Assembly (NCBI RefSeq): GCF_022808815.1 | Contig: NZ_JAKZLC010000004.1 | Location: 62,001 to 126,000 of the forward strand | DNA from: Geothrix paludis | GTDB lineage: Bacteria > Acidobacteriota > Holophagae > Holophagales > Holophagaceae | Direction of reading: 5' to 3' | Length of the DNA: 64,000 bases | Shown: in pieces, positions 1 through 8,239 of the stretch | Layout of the letters: every line of letters starts with the position of its first letter | Numbering within the stretch: position 1 is the first letter of the stretch | Translations under genes and position numbers: made by a program | The notes under the pieces: model-generated | Seen by the model: the letters and a program-made list of their open reading frames with translations, nothing else | What the model was told of the DNA's origin: nothing | The model's database searches: none

Positions 1-534
1 CAGCAGGCCCAGCACGTCATCTACCACGGCGGCGCCCACGATGATGCGGCCTTCCACCGAGTCTGCCGCGCCCTTCTCCCGCAGCACCTGGGCGGAGATG
101 CCGATGCTGGTGGCGCAGAGGCAGGCCCCGATGAACAAGTCCAGCACGAAGGGCGCGCCCTTGGGCAGCAGCAGCCAGGCCCCCGCCAGGCCCGCGGCCA
201 TGGGCGCGACCACGCCGATGGAGGCCACCCGCAGCGAGGCCGCGCCCACCTTCATCATCTGCGGCACGGTGGATTCCAGCCCCACGGCGAACATGAGCAC
301 CACCACGCCGAGGCCCCCCAGCAGCTCGGCGGCCGGGGAGGCCGCCACCTCCGGCACCAGGGGCCAGGCCCGGTGCAGGGCCGTGAGGGCCAGCCCCACG
401 GCCAGCTCGCCGGTGACCGCGGGCAGCTTCAGGCGCACGGCCAGCTCCCCACCCACCTTGGCGGAGAGCCACAGCAGCGCCAGCAGCATCAGGGTGCCGG
501 CGAGGGGGTCGTGAACCAGGAAGGCCAGGGTCAT
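1..534 (-). CDS. CPA2-type cation:proton antiporter, N-terminal part (cut by window edge)
   Basis: This is the first 178 residues of a multi-pass inner-membrane antiporter of the KefB/NapA (CPA2) type, which exchanges Na+ or K+ for protons. The frame is open from the ATG at 534 to the window edge, so the C-terminus is missing. Hydrophobic segments follow one another from residue 10, and the run LFIGACLCATSIGISAQVL followed by VEGRIIVGAAVVDDVLGLL is the typical mid-membrane signature of this family, with the paired acidic residues VVDD. It lies about 100 bases downstream of the nitrilase gene on the same strand. Substrate and any regulatory domain cannot be judged from this part. Confidence 0.85.
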   Translation of the reverse strand, partial: MTLAFLVHDPLAGTLMLLALLWLSAKVGGELAVRLKLPAVTGELAVGLALTALHRAWPLVPEVAASPAAELLGGLGVVVLMFAVGLESTVPQMMKVGAASLRVASIGVVAPMAAGLAGAWLLLPKGAPFVLDLFIGACLCATSIGISAQVLREKGAADSVEGRIIVGAAVVDDVLGLL

Positions 535-636
535 CCGGTACCTCGGGAAATGGTGTGACCCGAGGATACCTCACGGTTCATGGACATTCCCGCTCAGCCG
601 GAGCCACAACGGGCCTCCACCAGCGGATGGGCACCC

Positions 637-1602
637 TCAGCTCTCTGCCGTACCGGTTCCCTCGCCCTGCTTCAGCCAGGGCAGGTGGTGGACATGGATG
701 CGGCCCTCGAAGGTCACGTGAAGCCCGTCGCGCGCGGCGTCCTGGTGGTTCAGCACGGAGCCCCGCGCCCGGGTCTGGTCCAGCACGGCCAGGTCGATGT
801 CCCCCACCAGCACCATCTCGGAGTTCGGGGCGGCCTCGGTGGCGATGCCATCCATGGGGAAGTGGTAGTCGGAGGGCGTGTAGACGCCGCTCTGGGCGTA
901 CTGCGCCGTGAGATCCGTGATGAGGGGCAGGCTGCCCACCATGCCGGCAGTCACCACGTAGATCTGGTTCTCCACGGCCCGAGCCCGGGCGCAGGTGGTG
1001 ACGCGGCTGTAGCCCCGGCGGTCGTCCGTGAGGTAGGGCACCACCAGCAGCTGGACCTCCTGCTCCGCCTGGATCCGCGCCACCTCGGGAAACTGCACGT
1101 CGTAGCAGATGGACACGCCCATCCGGCCGAAGTCCGTGTCGATGATGTGGATCTCCTGGCCCGGCTCAAAGCGCCAGACGTTCCGCTCCGTGGGGGTGAG
1201 GTGAAGCTTGGGCTGGTGGACCGGCCCGTGGCCCGGCACGAAGATGGAGGCCACGTTCTGCAGCTTCCCGTCCACGAAGCGGGGATGGGTGCCCGCCACG
1301 ATGATGCGGTCGTACTTCCGCGAGAGGTGGAGGAACAGTCCCTCGTAGTCGACCGTGAACCGCTCCGCCAGCTCCCGCATGGCCTCCGGCGGCGGGAAGC
1401 CGGGCCGCAGACAGCTCAGCAGCTGGACCGCCAGCAGTTCGGGAAACACGATGACATCGGCGTCGTAGTCGTCGCCCACATCCACGTAGTTCTCCACCTG
1501 GGTGGCGAAGGCGGCAAAGTCGGCCACGGGGCGCAGGGCGTACTGGATGCCGCAGACCCGCACGGGACGGGACAGGAATGGGGTGGGAGCCTTGAATCGC
1601 AT
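637..1602 (-). CDS. Carbon-nitrogen hydrolase (nitrilase superfamily)
   Basis: A 321-residue soluble amidase or nitrilase-fold hydrolase. The catalytic triad is visible: Glu55 in VIVFPELL, Lys132 in HQPKLHLTPTE and the nucleophile Cys166 in GVSICYDVQFPE. Family members hydrolyse non-peptide C-N bonds of small amides; the substrate is unknown here. It starts 12 bases after the stop of the GNAT acetyltransferase gene, so the two are surely cotranscribed. In many bacteria these two domains are a single GNAT-nitrilase polypeptide, and here they are separate genes in the same order. Confidence 0.9.
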   Translation of the reverse strand: MRFKAPTPFLSRPVRVCGIQYALRPVADFAAFATQVENYVDVGDDYDADVIVFPELLAVQLLSCLRPGFPPPEAMRELAERFTVDYEGLFLHLSRKYDRIIVAGTHPRFVDGKLQNVASIFVPGHGPVHQPKLHLTPTERNVWRFEPGQEIHIIDTDFGRMGVSICYDVQFPEVARIQAEQEVQLLVVPYLTDDRRGYSRVTTCARARAVENQIYVVTAGMVGSLPLITDLTAQYAQSGVYTPSDYHFPMDGIATEAAPNSEMVLVGDIDLAVLDQTRARGSVLNHQDAARDGLHVTFEGRIHVHHLPWLKQGEGTGTAES

Positions 1603-1614
1603 GCCGTCGCCTCC

Positions 1615-2247
1615 TCAGAGTTCCATGACGATGAGAGCCGCGTGGCCCAGGGTCTCCGGGTCCGGAGCGTAGTCCCGGAGCACGCCGCGGACCTGGAACC
1701 CCACACGGAGCTGCTTGGACAGGGTGGAGTCGAAGATCCGGCCGGCCACCACGGCCTCCACGTAGGCCTCCGGGCTCATCTCGTGGGCCACGCGGTGGTA
1801 GCCGGGGATGCGGGCCCCGGCCACGAAGGCGCGGCAGCCCAGACGCCGGCCCAGCTCGATGCGGCCCTCGTAGAGAAGCCGCCCGATGCCCTGGTCCTGC
1901 CAGGCGGGATCCACGGCGATGTTCACGCCGTAGAGGGCGTCCCCCTCGGGATCATGGGTGGACAGGCTGCCCCGCCCTGTGATCAGGGACCAGGTGTGGG
2001 GGGCCAGCGCCGCCGCCAGGGGCACACGCTGGGCCGTGGAGGTCCCGACGAGGCGCTCGCCCGCTTCCACCACCATCTGGCCCTCGGGGAACCGCTCGAT
2101 GTGGCGCAGGAGATTCTCGGCGGACCACACGGCCTCGGGGCCATGGGGCGGCGGATAGACGCGGGCCATCAGGTCCCGGATCCCGGGCACGTCGTCCGGG
2201 CGCCGGAGGCGGCGCAGCACGGGGGTGGGTGGGCCGAGCTCGTCCAT
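1615..2247 (-). CDS. GNAT-family N-acetyltransferase
   Basis: A 210-residue acyl-CoA-dependent acetyltransferase. The acetyl-CoA pyrophosphate loop is seen as Q-D-Q-G-I-G-R-L-L near residue 125, after the beta strand ALYGVNIAVDPAW. The C-terminal part has the SPEAYVEAVVAGRIFD segment typical of the GNAT half of GNAT-nitrilase fusions. It is the first gene of a two-gene minus-strand unit with the nitrilase. The acceptor substrate is unknown. It is divergent from the glycosyltransferase gene, with 67 bases between the start codons for both promoters. Confidence 0.88.
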   Translation of the reverse strand: MDELGPPTPVLRRLRRPDDVPGIRDLMARVYPPPHGPEAVWSAENLLRHIERFPEGQMVVEAGERLVGTSTAQRVPLAAALAPHTWSLITGRGSLSTHDPEGDALYGVNIAVDPAWQDQGIGRLLYEGRIELGRRLGCRAFVAGARIPGYHRVAHEMSPEAYVEAVVAGRIFDSTLSKQLRVGFQVRGVLRDYAPDPETLGHAALIVMEL

Positions 2248-2314
2248 GACGCTCCCGGAGAGGCCCCCAGGTTAACCCACGCCGCCAGTCTGCCCGTTCG
2301 GGCTAGCCTGGGGC

Positions 2315-3442
2315 ATGCCTTGGATCGACCTCGCCGCATGGATCGCCGCCACCCTGCTCCTCGCGGGGCTGGCCCTCCTGCGCCGGCACTGGACCCGGCT
2401 GCCCGCCCTGGCCCCGGATCCCGCCCTGCCAGCGGACCCGCCCTCCGTGTGCCTCTGCATCCCCGTCCGGAACGAGGCCCTCGAGCTGCCCGCCGCCATC
2501 GACTCCTGGCTGGCCCAGGACTACCCGGCCCTGCGGATCGTCGTGGTGGATGACGGCTCCACGGACGGCAGCACGGAGATCCTCCGAAGCCGCGAAGCCG
2601 CCCGGCCGGACCGCCTGCGGGTGGTGCGCAACGACGACCTGCCCCCGGGATGGCTGGGGAAGAACCACGCCCTGGACCTGGCCGCCCGCCAGCCGGAGGC
2701 CCAGGCGGCCACCTGGCTGCTCTTCGCGGACGGCGATGTGCAGGCCTCGTCGGACCTCCTGCGACGGGCCGTGGCCTTCGCCTTGGCCCAGCCGACGGAC
2801 ATCCTGGCGTTGATCCCTGGCGTGGACGCCGTGGGACCTGCCGAGCGGGTGGTGCTGCCCCTGGCGGCCTCGGCCTTCCAGCTGCTGGTGCCCCCCCACC
2901 AGGTGCCGAACCCCCGCCACCCGGCCTTCTGCGGCGTGGGAGGCTTCACCCTGGTCCGGCGGGAGGCCTACGAGGCTGCCGGCGGCCACGCGGCAGCTCC
3001 CCTGGAGGCCATCGATGACATGATGCTGGCCCGGCGGATGAAACAGGCCGGCTTCGTGAACCGGGTGGCCCGGGGCGGCCCGGACCTGCACCTGCGGATG
3101 TACCACGGCCTGGGGGAATTGGTGCGGGCCATGCGGAAGAACGCTGCTGCCCTGCCCGCCTGGGGGCTCCTCCCCCTGCTCCTCCCGCCCGTGGCCCTGG
3201 TGATGCTCGCCCCCCTCTGGCTGCCCTTCGCGGGCCACCCGGGCTTGGCCCTGCTGCTCTGGCTGCTGGTGCCGGCCCTGGCGGGGGACGTCCAGCAGCG
3301 CATGACCGGCCGGCCCATGGACCTGCTCTGGGCCCTCTGGCCCCTGGACGCCCTGGTCTTCGCGGCCGGAACCGCCTGGGCCTTCGCGGACCGCCTCCGG
3401 GGGGTGAACCACTGGCGGGGCCGGGACGTCAAGCTGCGCTAG
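2315..3442 (+). CDS. Family 2 glycosyltransferase with C-terminal membrane segments
   Basis: A 375-residue GT2 enzyme. An N-terminal hydrophobic segment (about residues 4-22) precedes the GT-A domain. The nucleotide-sugar signature VVVDDGSTDGS lies near residue 75, the metal-binding ADGDV near 145 and the acceptor-side AIDDMMLARRM near 232. At least two hydrophobic helices close the protein (about residues 280-350). Overall architecture resembles membrane glycosyltransferases that modify lipids, such as carotenoid- or hopanoid-associated enzymes (CrtQ/HpnB). The lipid acceptor is an inference; no hopanoid genes lie nearby. RecA follows after 96 bases. Confidence 0.85.
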   Translation: MPWIDLAAWIAATLLLAGLALLRRHWTRLPALAPDPALPADPPSVCLCIPVRNEALELPAAIDSWLAQDYPALRIVVVDDGSTDGSTEILRSREAARPDRLRVVRNDDLPPGWLGKNHALDLAARQPEAQAATWLLFADGDVQASSDLLRRAVAFALAQPTDILALIPGVDAVGPAERVVLPLAASAFQLLVPPHQVPNPRHPAFCGVGGFTLVRREAYEAAGGHAAAPLEAIDDMMLARRMKQAGFVNRVARGGPDLHLRMYHGLGELVRAMRKNAAALPAWGLLPLLLPPVALVMLAPLWLPFAGHPGLALLLWLLVPALAGDVQQRMTGRPMDLLWALWPLDALVFAAGTAWAFADRLRGVNHWRGRDVKLR

Positions 3443-3538
3443 GCTGGTGGACCCGCCTCTCGCGGGTGGCTGAAAAGATTTTCTTGTTTTTTTCGCTTTT
3501 TGAATCCATCCTGGAAAGCACCCCTTCCGGAGGACCCC

Positions 3539-4600
3539 ATGGCCGCAGCCGAACAAGATGACCGCCTGAAAGCCCTGTCCCGCACCGTCGCCGACATCGA
3601 GCGGGCCTTCGGCAAGGGTTCCATCATGAAGCTGGGCGACCGCATGAGCCCCGCCGAGGGCCTCGAGGTCATCAGCACCGGCTCCATCGCCCTGGACAGT
3701 GCCCTGGGCGTAGGCGGCGTGCCCAAGGGCCGCATCGTGGAGGTCTACGGGCCGGAAGCCAGCGGCAAGACCACCCTGGCCCTCCATATGGTGGCCCAGG
3801 CCCAGAAGAAGGGCGGCCTGGCCGCCTACATCGATGCCGAGCACGCCCTGGACCCCGAATACGCCAAGAAGCTGGGCGTGGACGTGGACAACCTCTTCAT
3901 CAGCCAGCCGGACAGCGGCGAGCAGGCCCTGGAGATCTGCGACCAGCTCGTGCGCAGCGGCGCCCTGGACATCATCGTGGTGGACTCCGTGGCGGCCCTG
4001 GTGCCCAAGGCCGAGATCGACGGCGAGATGGGCGACAGCCACGTGGGCCTGCAGGCCCGTCTCATGAGCCAGGCCCTGCGCAAGATGACGGGCACCATCA
4101 GCAAGACCCACAGCTGCGTGGTCTTCATCAACCAGATCCGCATGAAGATCGGCGTGATGTTCGGCAACCCCGAGACCACCACTGGCGGCAACGCGCTGAA
4201 GTTCTACGCCTCCGTCCGCCTGGACGTCCGCAGCATCCAGAGCATCAAGGGCAACACCGGCGATCCCCTGGTGGCCGCCAAGGACGAGGACTCCTCCGTG
4301 GTGGGCAAGAAGACCAAGGTGAAGGTCGTGAAGAACAAGGTCGCCCCGCCCCTCAAGATCGCCACCTTCGACATCATGTACGGCGAGGGCATCAGCCGCA
4401 CCAGCGAACTGGTGGAGCTGGGCACCCAGCTGGAGATCATCCAGAAGAGCGGCTCCTGGTACAGCTACAAGGACAGCCGCCTGGGCCAGGGCGCCGAGAA
4501 CGTGAAGAAGCTCTTCACCGACAACCCCGAGCTGGCGGACGAGGTGGAGGGCCTCATCCGCGAGCGCCTGGGCATGAAGAGCACCGCCGTGGAAGTGTAA
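3539..4600 (+). CDS. recA: RecA recombinase
   Basis: A 353-residue RecA, the ATP-dependent strand-exchange protein of homologous recombination and coprotease of the SOS response. Walker [10 protein letters not shown] is at residues 71-79, and the conserved DNA-binding loop region [10 protein letters not shown]-like and [24 protein letters not shown] segments are intact. The start at 3539 has the Shine-Dalgarno AGGA seven bases upstream; a longer frame from 3500 adds 13 residues not found in the family. I see no clear SOS box in the short AT-rich leader. A strong terminator follows at 4640. Confidence 0.98.
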   Translation: MAAAEQDDRLKALSRTVADIERAFGKGSIMKLGDRMSPAEGLEVISTGSIALDSALGVGGVPKGRIVEVYGPEASGKTTLALHMVAQAQKKGGLAAYIDAEHALDPEYAKKLGVDVDNLFISQPDSGEQALEICDQLVRSGALDIIVVDSVAALVPKAEIDGEMGDSHVGLQARLMSQALRKMTGTISKTHSCVVFINQIRMKIGVMFGNPETTTGGNALKFYASVRLDVRSIQSIKGNTGDPLVAAKDEDSSVVGKKTKVKVVKNKVAPPLKIATFDIMYGEGISRTSELVELGTQLEIIQKSGSWYSYKDSRLGQGAENVKKLFTDNPELADEVEGLIRERLGMKSTAVEV

Positions 4601-4639
4601 GCATCATCGACCTGCGCGCCCTTGGAAGGGGTCGGCAGA

Positions 4640-4673
4640 CGGCGGCGGTCCCCAAAGGCCGCCGCCGTTTTTG
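4640..4673 (+). terminator. Rho-independent terminator of recA
   Basis: A nine-base GC-only stem (4640-4648 with 4659-4667) is followed by a run of five T. It lies 40 bases past the recA stop. Confidence 0.9.
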
Positions 4674-4694
4674 ATTTGACCGAAGGCGAAAGAC

Positions 4695-4808
4695 GGGAAC
4701 GCGAAGGGCACGAAGGCGGCTCCATTGCTCCGGCACAGGACATCCGGGCCTACGGCCCCTGGTCCACTGATCGCGCCCGCAGGGCGTCTTGGCGCCCTTC
4801 GCGTTCCC
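4695..4808. repeat. Palindromic intergenic element with GGAACGCGAAGG arms
   Basis: Perfect 14-base inverted arms (4695-4708 and 4795-4808) enclose about 86 bases. Related elements with the same arm words occur at 37573-37672 and 50607-50691, always just after a gene end. No coding potential is seen. Confidence 0.7.
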
Positions 4809-4832
4809 AATCTTTCCGTTGGGCGGGTGAGG

Positions 4833-6113
4833 CTAGTCCTTGTCCTGCACGCCCAGGCCCGCGCCCCGGAGATGCTTCGGCAGGGGCGCCGCGCCCTGGG
4901 CGCTGAACGGTGCGCCTGCGGGGGCCGCGGCCTTAGGCGCGGAGGGCCGGGGCCCCGGCTGGGCACCCGGCTGCGCCCCGGGCTGGGCCTGGAGGGACTT
5001 CATCTGCTCCGCGGTGGCGAAGGGCTCCAGGCGGGCGATCTGCTCGGCGGTGGGGAAGCCTTCGTAGCGGACGCGCCGGGGCCCCCAGATGTCCACGGCG
5101 GTACCGCGGACCTCGTGCATGCGGGGCAGGGACTGGCGCCAGTAGATCCCCAGCGGCTCGCCGTCCGAACCGGCGAAGCCGATGAGATCGGCCTCGGGAA
5201 GCAGGGTCGGGGCCCCGTCAGTCCAGGTGGCCATGGTGAGGGGCTTGCCCTGGCCGGTCTTCAGCAGGAGGACCGGGGCCGGACGTCCCAGACTGGGATC
5301 CAGGTCCTTCTCCTGGTTCCGGAGGGCCTCCAGGAAGTCCATGTTCTTCAGCTCCCGCTGGGGGGCCGACATGGGATGGGGCTCCTGGAGCCGGGCGGTC
5401 ACCAGCTTGTCGCCGATGCGCTCCAGCACCGCGAGCTGGAGGACCGGGGCGCCGGCCTGGCTCGCGGCCTGGCCCTTCGCCTGGAGGGCCCGGCCCACTT
5501 CCTCCATGAGCTTGGGCAGCAGGATCTGGGGTGCCGCCAGCAGGGTGTCCGCCGTGGGGATGGCCAGGAAGGGATGCTGGTCCTTGAAGAGGCCGTGCCA
5601 GACCTCGGGGAGCAGCAGGCGGGCCGCGTCGGCCCCGTCGTGCCAGGGCGCCTGGTAGATGCCCGAGGGCAGCCGCACGAAGGCGCCCTCGCTGCGGTGG
5701 CGCAGGTGGTCCAGGGCCAGATCCAGCACGTCCTCGGCGGGCTGGTCCCAGATCCGGAGCCAGGCGGCGGGCATCACCACCTCAGCCACGCGGATCCGCG
5801 CCGTCAGACCGTCAATGAAGGCGTGGCTCCAGCGACCCTCGCGCTCGGCCCGCCAGGTGGGCACCAGCTCCGGCAGCAGGTGGTCCTGGGCGTCGATCCA
5901 GGGTTCCGGGAGGGGCAGGCCCAGCCGATGGGTCTCCGCCACCGCATCTGCCCATGCTTCACGCTCTTCCGCCCGGCGGTGGGCCTCGAAGGTCGGCACG
6001 AGCGCCTCCAGTCCCGGCAGGGACGCGGGCAGGCCCCGAGTCTCCAGCAGGGTGGCCAGCGACGGCAGGGGCGCCTCGTCGGCGCGGGAACGGAAGCGAT
6101 CGAAAAAGCCCAT
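4833..6113 (-). CDS. Conserved hypothetical protein with Pro/Ala-rich tail
   Basis: A 426-residue soluble protein without signal peptide or membrane segment. I do not recognise a family with certainty; the segment around GIYQAPWHDGADAARLLLPEVWHG recalls DUF1444 (YtpQ-like) proteins, but this is weak. The last 50 residues are low-complexity, with PGAQPGAQPGP and repeated Pro-Ala pairs, ending in QDKD. The start at 6113 (MGFFDRFRSR) is preferred over an upstream ATG at 6140 because it begins with the amphipathic start common in such proteins. It is divergent from moaA, with only 59 bases between the starts. Confidence 0.7.
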   Translation of the reverse strand: MGFFDRFRSRADEAPLPSLATLLETRGLPASLPGLEALVPTFEAHRRAEEREAWADAVAETHRLGLPLPEPWIDAQDHLLPELVPTWRAEREGRWSHAFIDGLTARIRVAEVVMPAAWLRIWDQPAEDVLDLALDHLRHRSEGAFVRLPSGIYQAPWHDGADAARLLLPEVWHGLFKDQHPFLAIPTADTLLAAPQILLPKLMEEVGRALQAKGQAASQAGAPVLQLAVLERIGDKLVTARLQEPHPMSAPQRELKNMDFLEALRNQEKDLDPSLGRPAPVLLLKTGQGKPLTMATWTDGAPTLLPEADLIGFAGSDGEPLGIYWRQSLPRMHEVRGTAVDIWGPRRVRYEGFPTAEQIARLEPFATAEQMKSLQAQPGAQPGAQPGPRPSAPKAAAPAGAPFSAQGAAPLPKHLRGAGLGVQDKD

Positions 6114-6172
6114 GTTCAGCGGTCCAATCAAACAGTCCATTCTGACGCATTAAATGAAATTATGCTTGGGGA

Positions 6173-7177
6173 ATGGAGCCTCGCGACACCCTGGGCCGCC
6201 CCCTCAAGGCGCTGCGCATCTCGGTCACCGACCGCTGCAACTTCCGGTGCACCTACTGCATGCCCAAGGATGTCTTCGGGCCGGACTACCCTTTCCTGGC
6301 CCGGGAGGCCCTGCTCAGCTTCGAGGAGATCACCCGGCTGGCGCGGGTCTTCATCGGCCTCGGCGTCACCAAGATCCGCCTCACGGGCGGCGAGCCCCTC
6401 ATGCGCCGGGAACTGCCGGTCCTGGTGCGCATGCTCTCGGCGCTGCCCGGCCTGGAGGATCTCGCCCTCACCACCAACGGCGTCCTCCTGCCCGACCTGG
6501 CTCGACCCCTGAAGGAAGCCGGCCTGAACCGGATCACCGTCAGCCTCGACACCCTGCGCCCCGACCGCTTCCGGGCCATCAGCGACACGGACCTGCCCCT
6601 GGACCGCGTGCTGGCGGGCGTGGCGGCCGCCCGGGCCGCTGGCTTCGGCCCCGTCAAGCTGAACTGCGTGCTCAAGCGCGGCCTGAACGACGACGAGATC
6701 CTCGACCTGGCCGCCTTCGCCCGAGAGGGCGGCCACACCCTGCGCTTCATCGAGTTCATGGACGTGGGCACCACCAACGGCTGGCGGATGGAGTCCGTGG
6801 TTCCCGCGGCCCAGGTGCACCAGATACTCAACGCCCGCTGGCCCCTGGAGGCCCTCGAGGCCGGCGAGGACGCCGTGGCGCGCGGCTGGCGCTACCGCGA
6901 CGGCAAAGGCGAGGTGGGCCTCATCGCCTCCGTCACGGCTCCCTTCTGCCGGGGCTGCGACCGGGCCCGCCTGTCCGCCGAGGGCAGCCTCTACACATGC
7001 CTCTTCGCGGGGCAGGGCCTGGACCTCAAGGGGCTGCTCCGCAGCGGCCACAGCGACGGGGACCTCGCGAGTCTCCTGGGTTTCCACTGGAAGCGGCGGG
7101 AGGATCGCTACTCCGAGCTCCGGCGCGGGGCCACACCCGGGCTGCCCAAGGTGGAGATGTCGCGCATTGGCGGCTAG
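6173..7177 (+). CDS. moaA: GTP 3',8-cyclase, molybdenum cofactor biosynthesis
   Basis: A 334-residue radical SAM enzyme that rearranges GTP to 3',8-cyclo-GTP, the first step of molybdopterin synthesis. The N-terminal radical SAM cluster is C22-x3-C26-x2-C29 (RCNFRCTYC). The substrate-side C-terminal cluster is seen as FCRGCDRARLS with a third Cys 13 residues later. The protein ends in Gly-Gly, as required for MoaA activity. The product is needed by the molybdoenzyme encoded at 40268 and complements moeA at 44581. It is 34 bases upstream of the isoaspartyl peptidase gene. Confidence 0.96.
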   Translation: MEPRDTLGRPLKALRISVTDRCNFRCTYCMPKDVFGPDYPFLAREALLSFEEITRLARVFIGLGVTKIRLTGGEPLMRRELPVLVRMLSALPGLEDLALTTNGVLLPDLARPLKEAGLNRITVSLDTLRPDRFRAISDTDLPLDRVLAGVAAARAAGFGPVKLNCVLKRGLNDDEILDLAAFAREGGHTLRFIEFMDVGTTNGWRMESVVPAAQVHQILNARWPLEALEAGEDAVARGWRYRDGKGEVGLIASVTAPFCRGCDRARLSAEGSLYTCLFAGQGLDLKGLLRSGHSDGDLASLLGFHWKRREDRYSELRRGATPGLPKVEMSRIGG

Positions 7178-7211
7178 GAAATCCTCCAGTCATCCGGGGT
7201 AGGATCTCCCC

Positions 7212-8237
7212 ATGACGCCCCGACACGCCCTCGTCACCCTGGCCCTGGCCACCTTCCTCGGCGCGGCCGCGCCTGCGCCTCCTCCTACGGCCGCCCCTCC
7301 CGCGGCGCCACCTGCCGCGGTGGTCCATGGCGGCGCCGGCAGCCCGCGCGCCCGCATGGACGGGACGGATCCGGCCGCGGCGAAGGCCCTGGCGGCCCTG
7401 AAGGCCGGCGGCAGCGCCCTGGAGGGGGCCCTGGCCGGCGTGGTGGTGCTGGAGGATGATCCCCGCTTCAACGCCGGCACCGGCGCCAACATCCGCCTCG
7501 ACGGGAAGACCATCCAGATGGATGCCGCGTGCATGGACGGCGCCACCGGTGGCTACGGCGCCGTGGCCGCCATCGAGCGCGTGAAGAACCCCGTGCTGGT
7601 GGCCCGCAAGGTCATGGACACGCCCCACATCCTCATCGTGGGCGAGGGCGCCACGCGCTTCGCCCGGGCCATGGGCTTCCCCGACTATGATCCCACCTGT
7701 GCCGAGAACAAGGCCCGCTTCCAGCGCGTGCAGGCCATCCTCAAGGGCTCGGACCCTCGCCAGCTCGAGGCTTGGAAGCTCTACGACTGGAAGAAGGCCT
7801 GGAACTTCCCCACACCCCTGAAGGAGGCCCTGGGCCCCTCCGACACCGTGGGCTGCGTCACCCGCGACGCCAAAGGGCAGTTCGCCGCCGCCATCAGCAC
7901 CGGCGGCACCACCATCACCTTCTACGGCCGCGTGGGCGACGTGCCCATGTTCGGCGCGGGCATCTACGCCGGCCCCAAGGGCGCTGTGGCCTGCACCGGC
8001 AACGGCGAGGACATCATCAAGCACCTGGTGGCCAAGACCACCTACGACCTGCTGGCCCAGGGTCTCCCCGCCCAGGAGGCCGTGGATCGCGCCCTCAAGG
8101 CCTTCCCGCGCACCATCGACCTCGGCATTGTGGCCGTCGGCCCCACCACCACCGGCGGCGGCTGCAACTACAGCGCCGAGAAGAAGGCCTTCGTCACCGA
8201 CTACCGGAACCAGATGGCGTGGAGCGTCGCGCAGTAG
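7212..8237 (+). CDS. Isoaspartyl peptidase / L-asparaginase (Ntn hydrolase), exported
   Basis: A 341-residue plant-type asparaginase precursor that hydrolyses L-asparagine or beta-aspartyl dipeptides after autocleavage. An N-terminal signal peptide (about residues 1-20) is followed by a Pro/Ala linker, then VVHGGAGSPR. The autocatalytic nucleophile is Thr212 in SDTVGCVTRD. The STGGTT motif and the glycine-rich GTGANIR segment are also present. A periplasmic or secreted role in amino acid scavenging is inferred from the signal peptide. It converges with aroG, with two bases between the stops. Confidence 0.93.
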   Translation: MTPRHALVTLALATFLGAAAPAPPPTAAPPAAPPAAVVHGGAGSPRARMDGTDPAAAKALAALKAGGSALEGALAGVVVLEDDPRFNAGTGANIRLDGKTIQMDAACMDGATGGYGAVAAIERVKNPVLVARKVMDTPHILIVGEGATRFARAMGFPDYDPTCAENKARFQRVQAILKGSDPRQLEAWKLYDWKKAWNFPTPLKEALGPSDTVGCVTRDAKGQFAAAISTGGTTITFYGRVGDVPMFGAGIYAGPKGAVACTGNGEDIIKHLVAKTTYDLLAQGLPAQEAVDRALKAFPRTIDLGIVAVGPTTTGGGCNYSAEKKAFVTDYRNQMAWSVAQ

Positions 8238-8239
8238 CC

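Noticed and set aside
41-514. 157-codon open frame on the plus strand at the left edge
   Set aside because: The minus strand here encodes a clear antiporter with membrane helices, open to the edge. The plus frame is its shadow.
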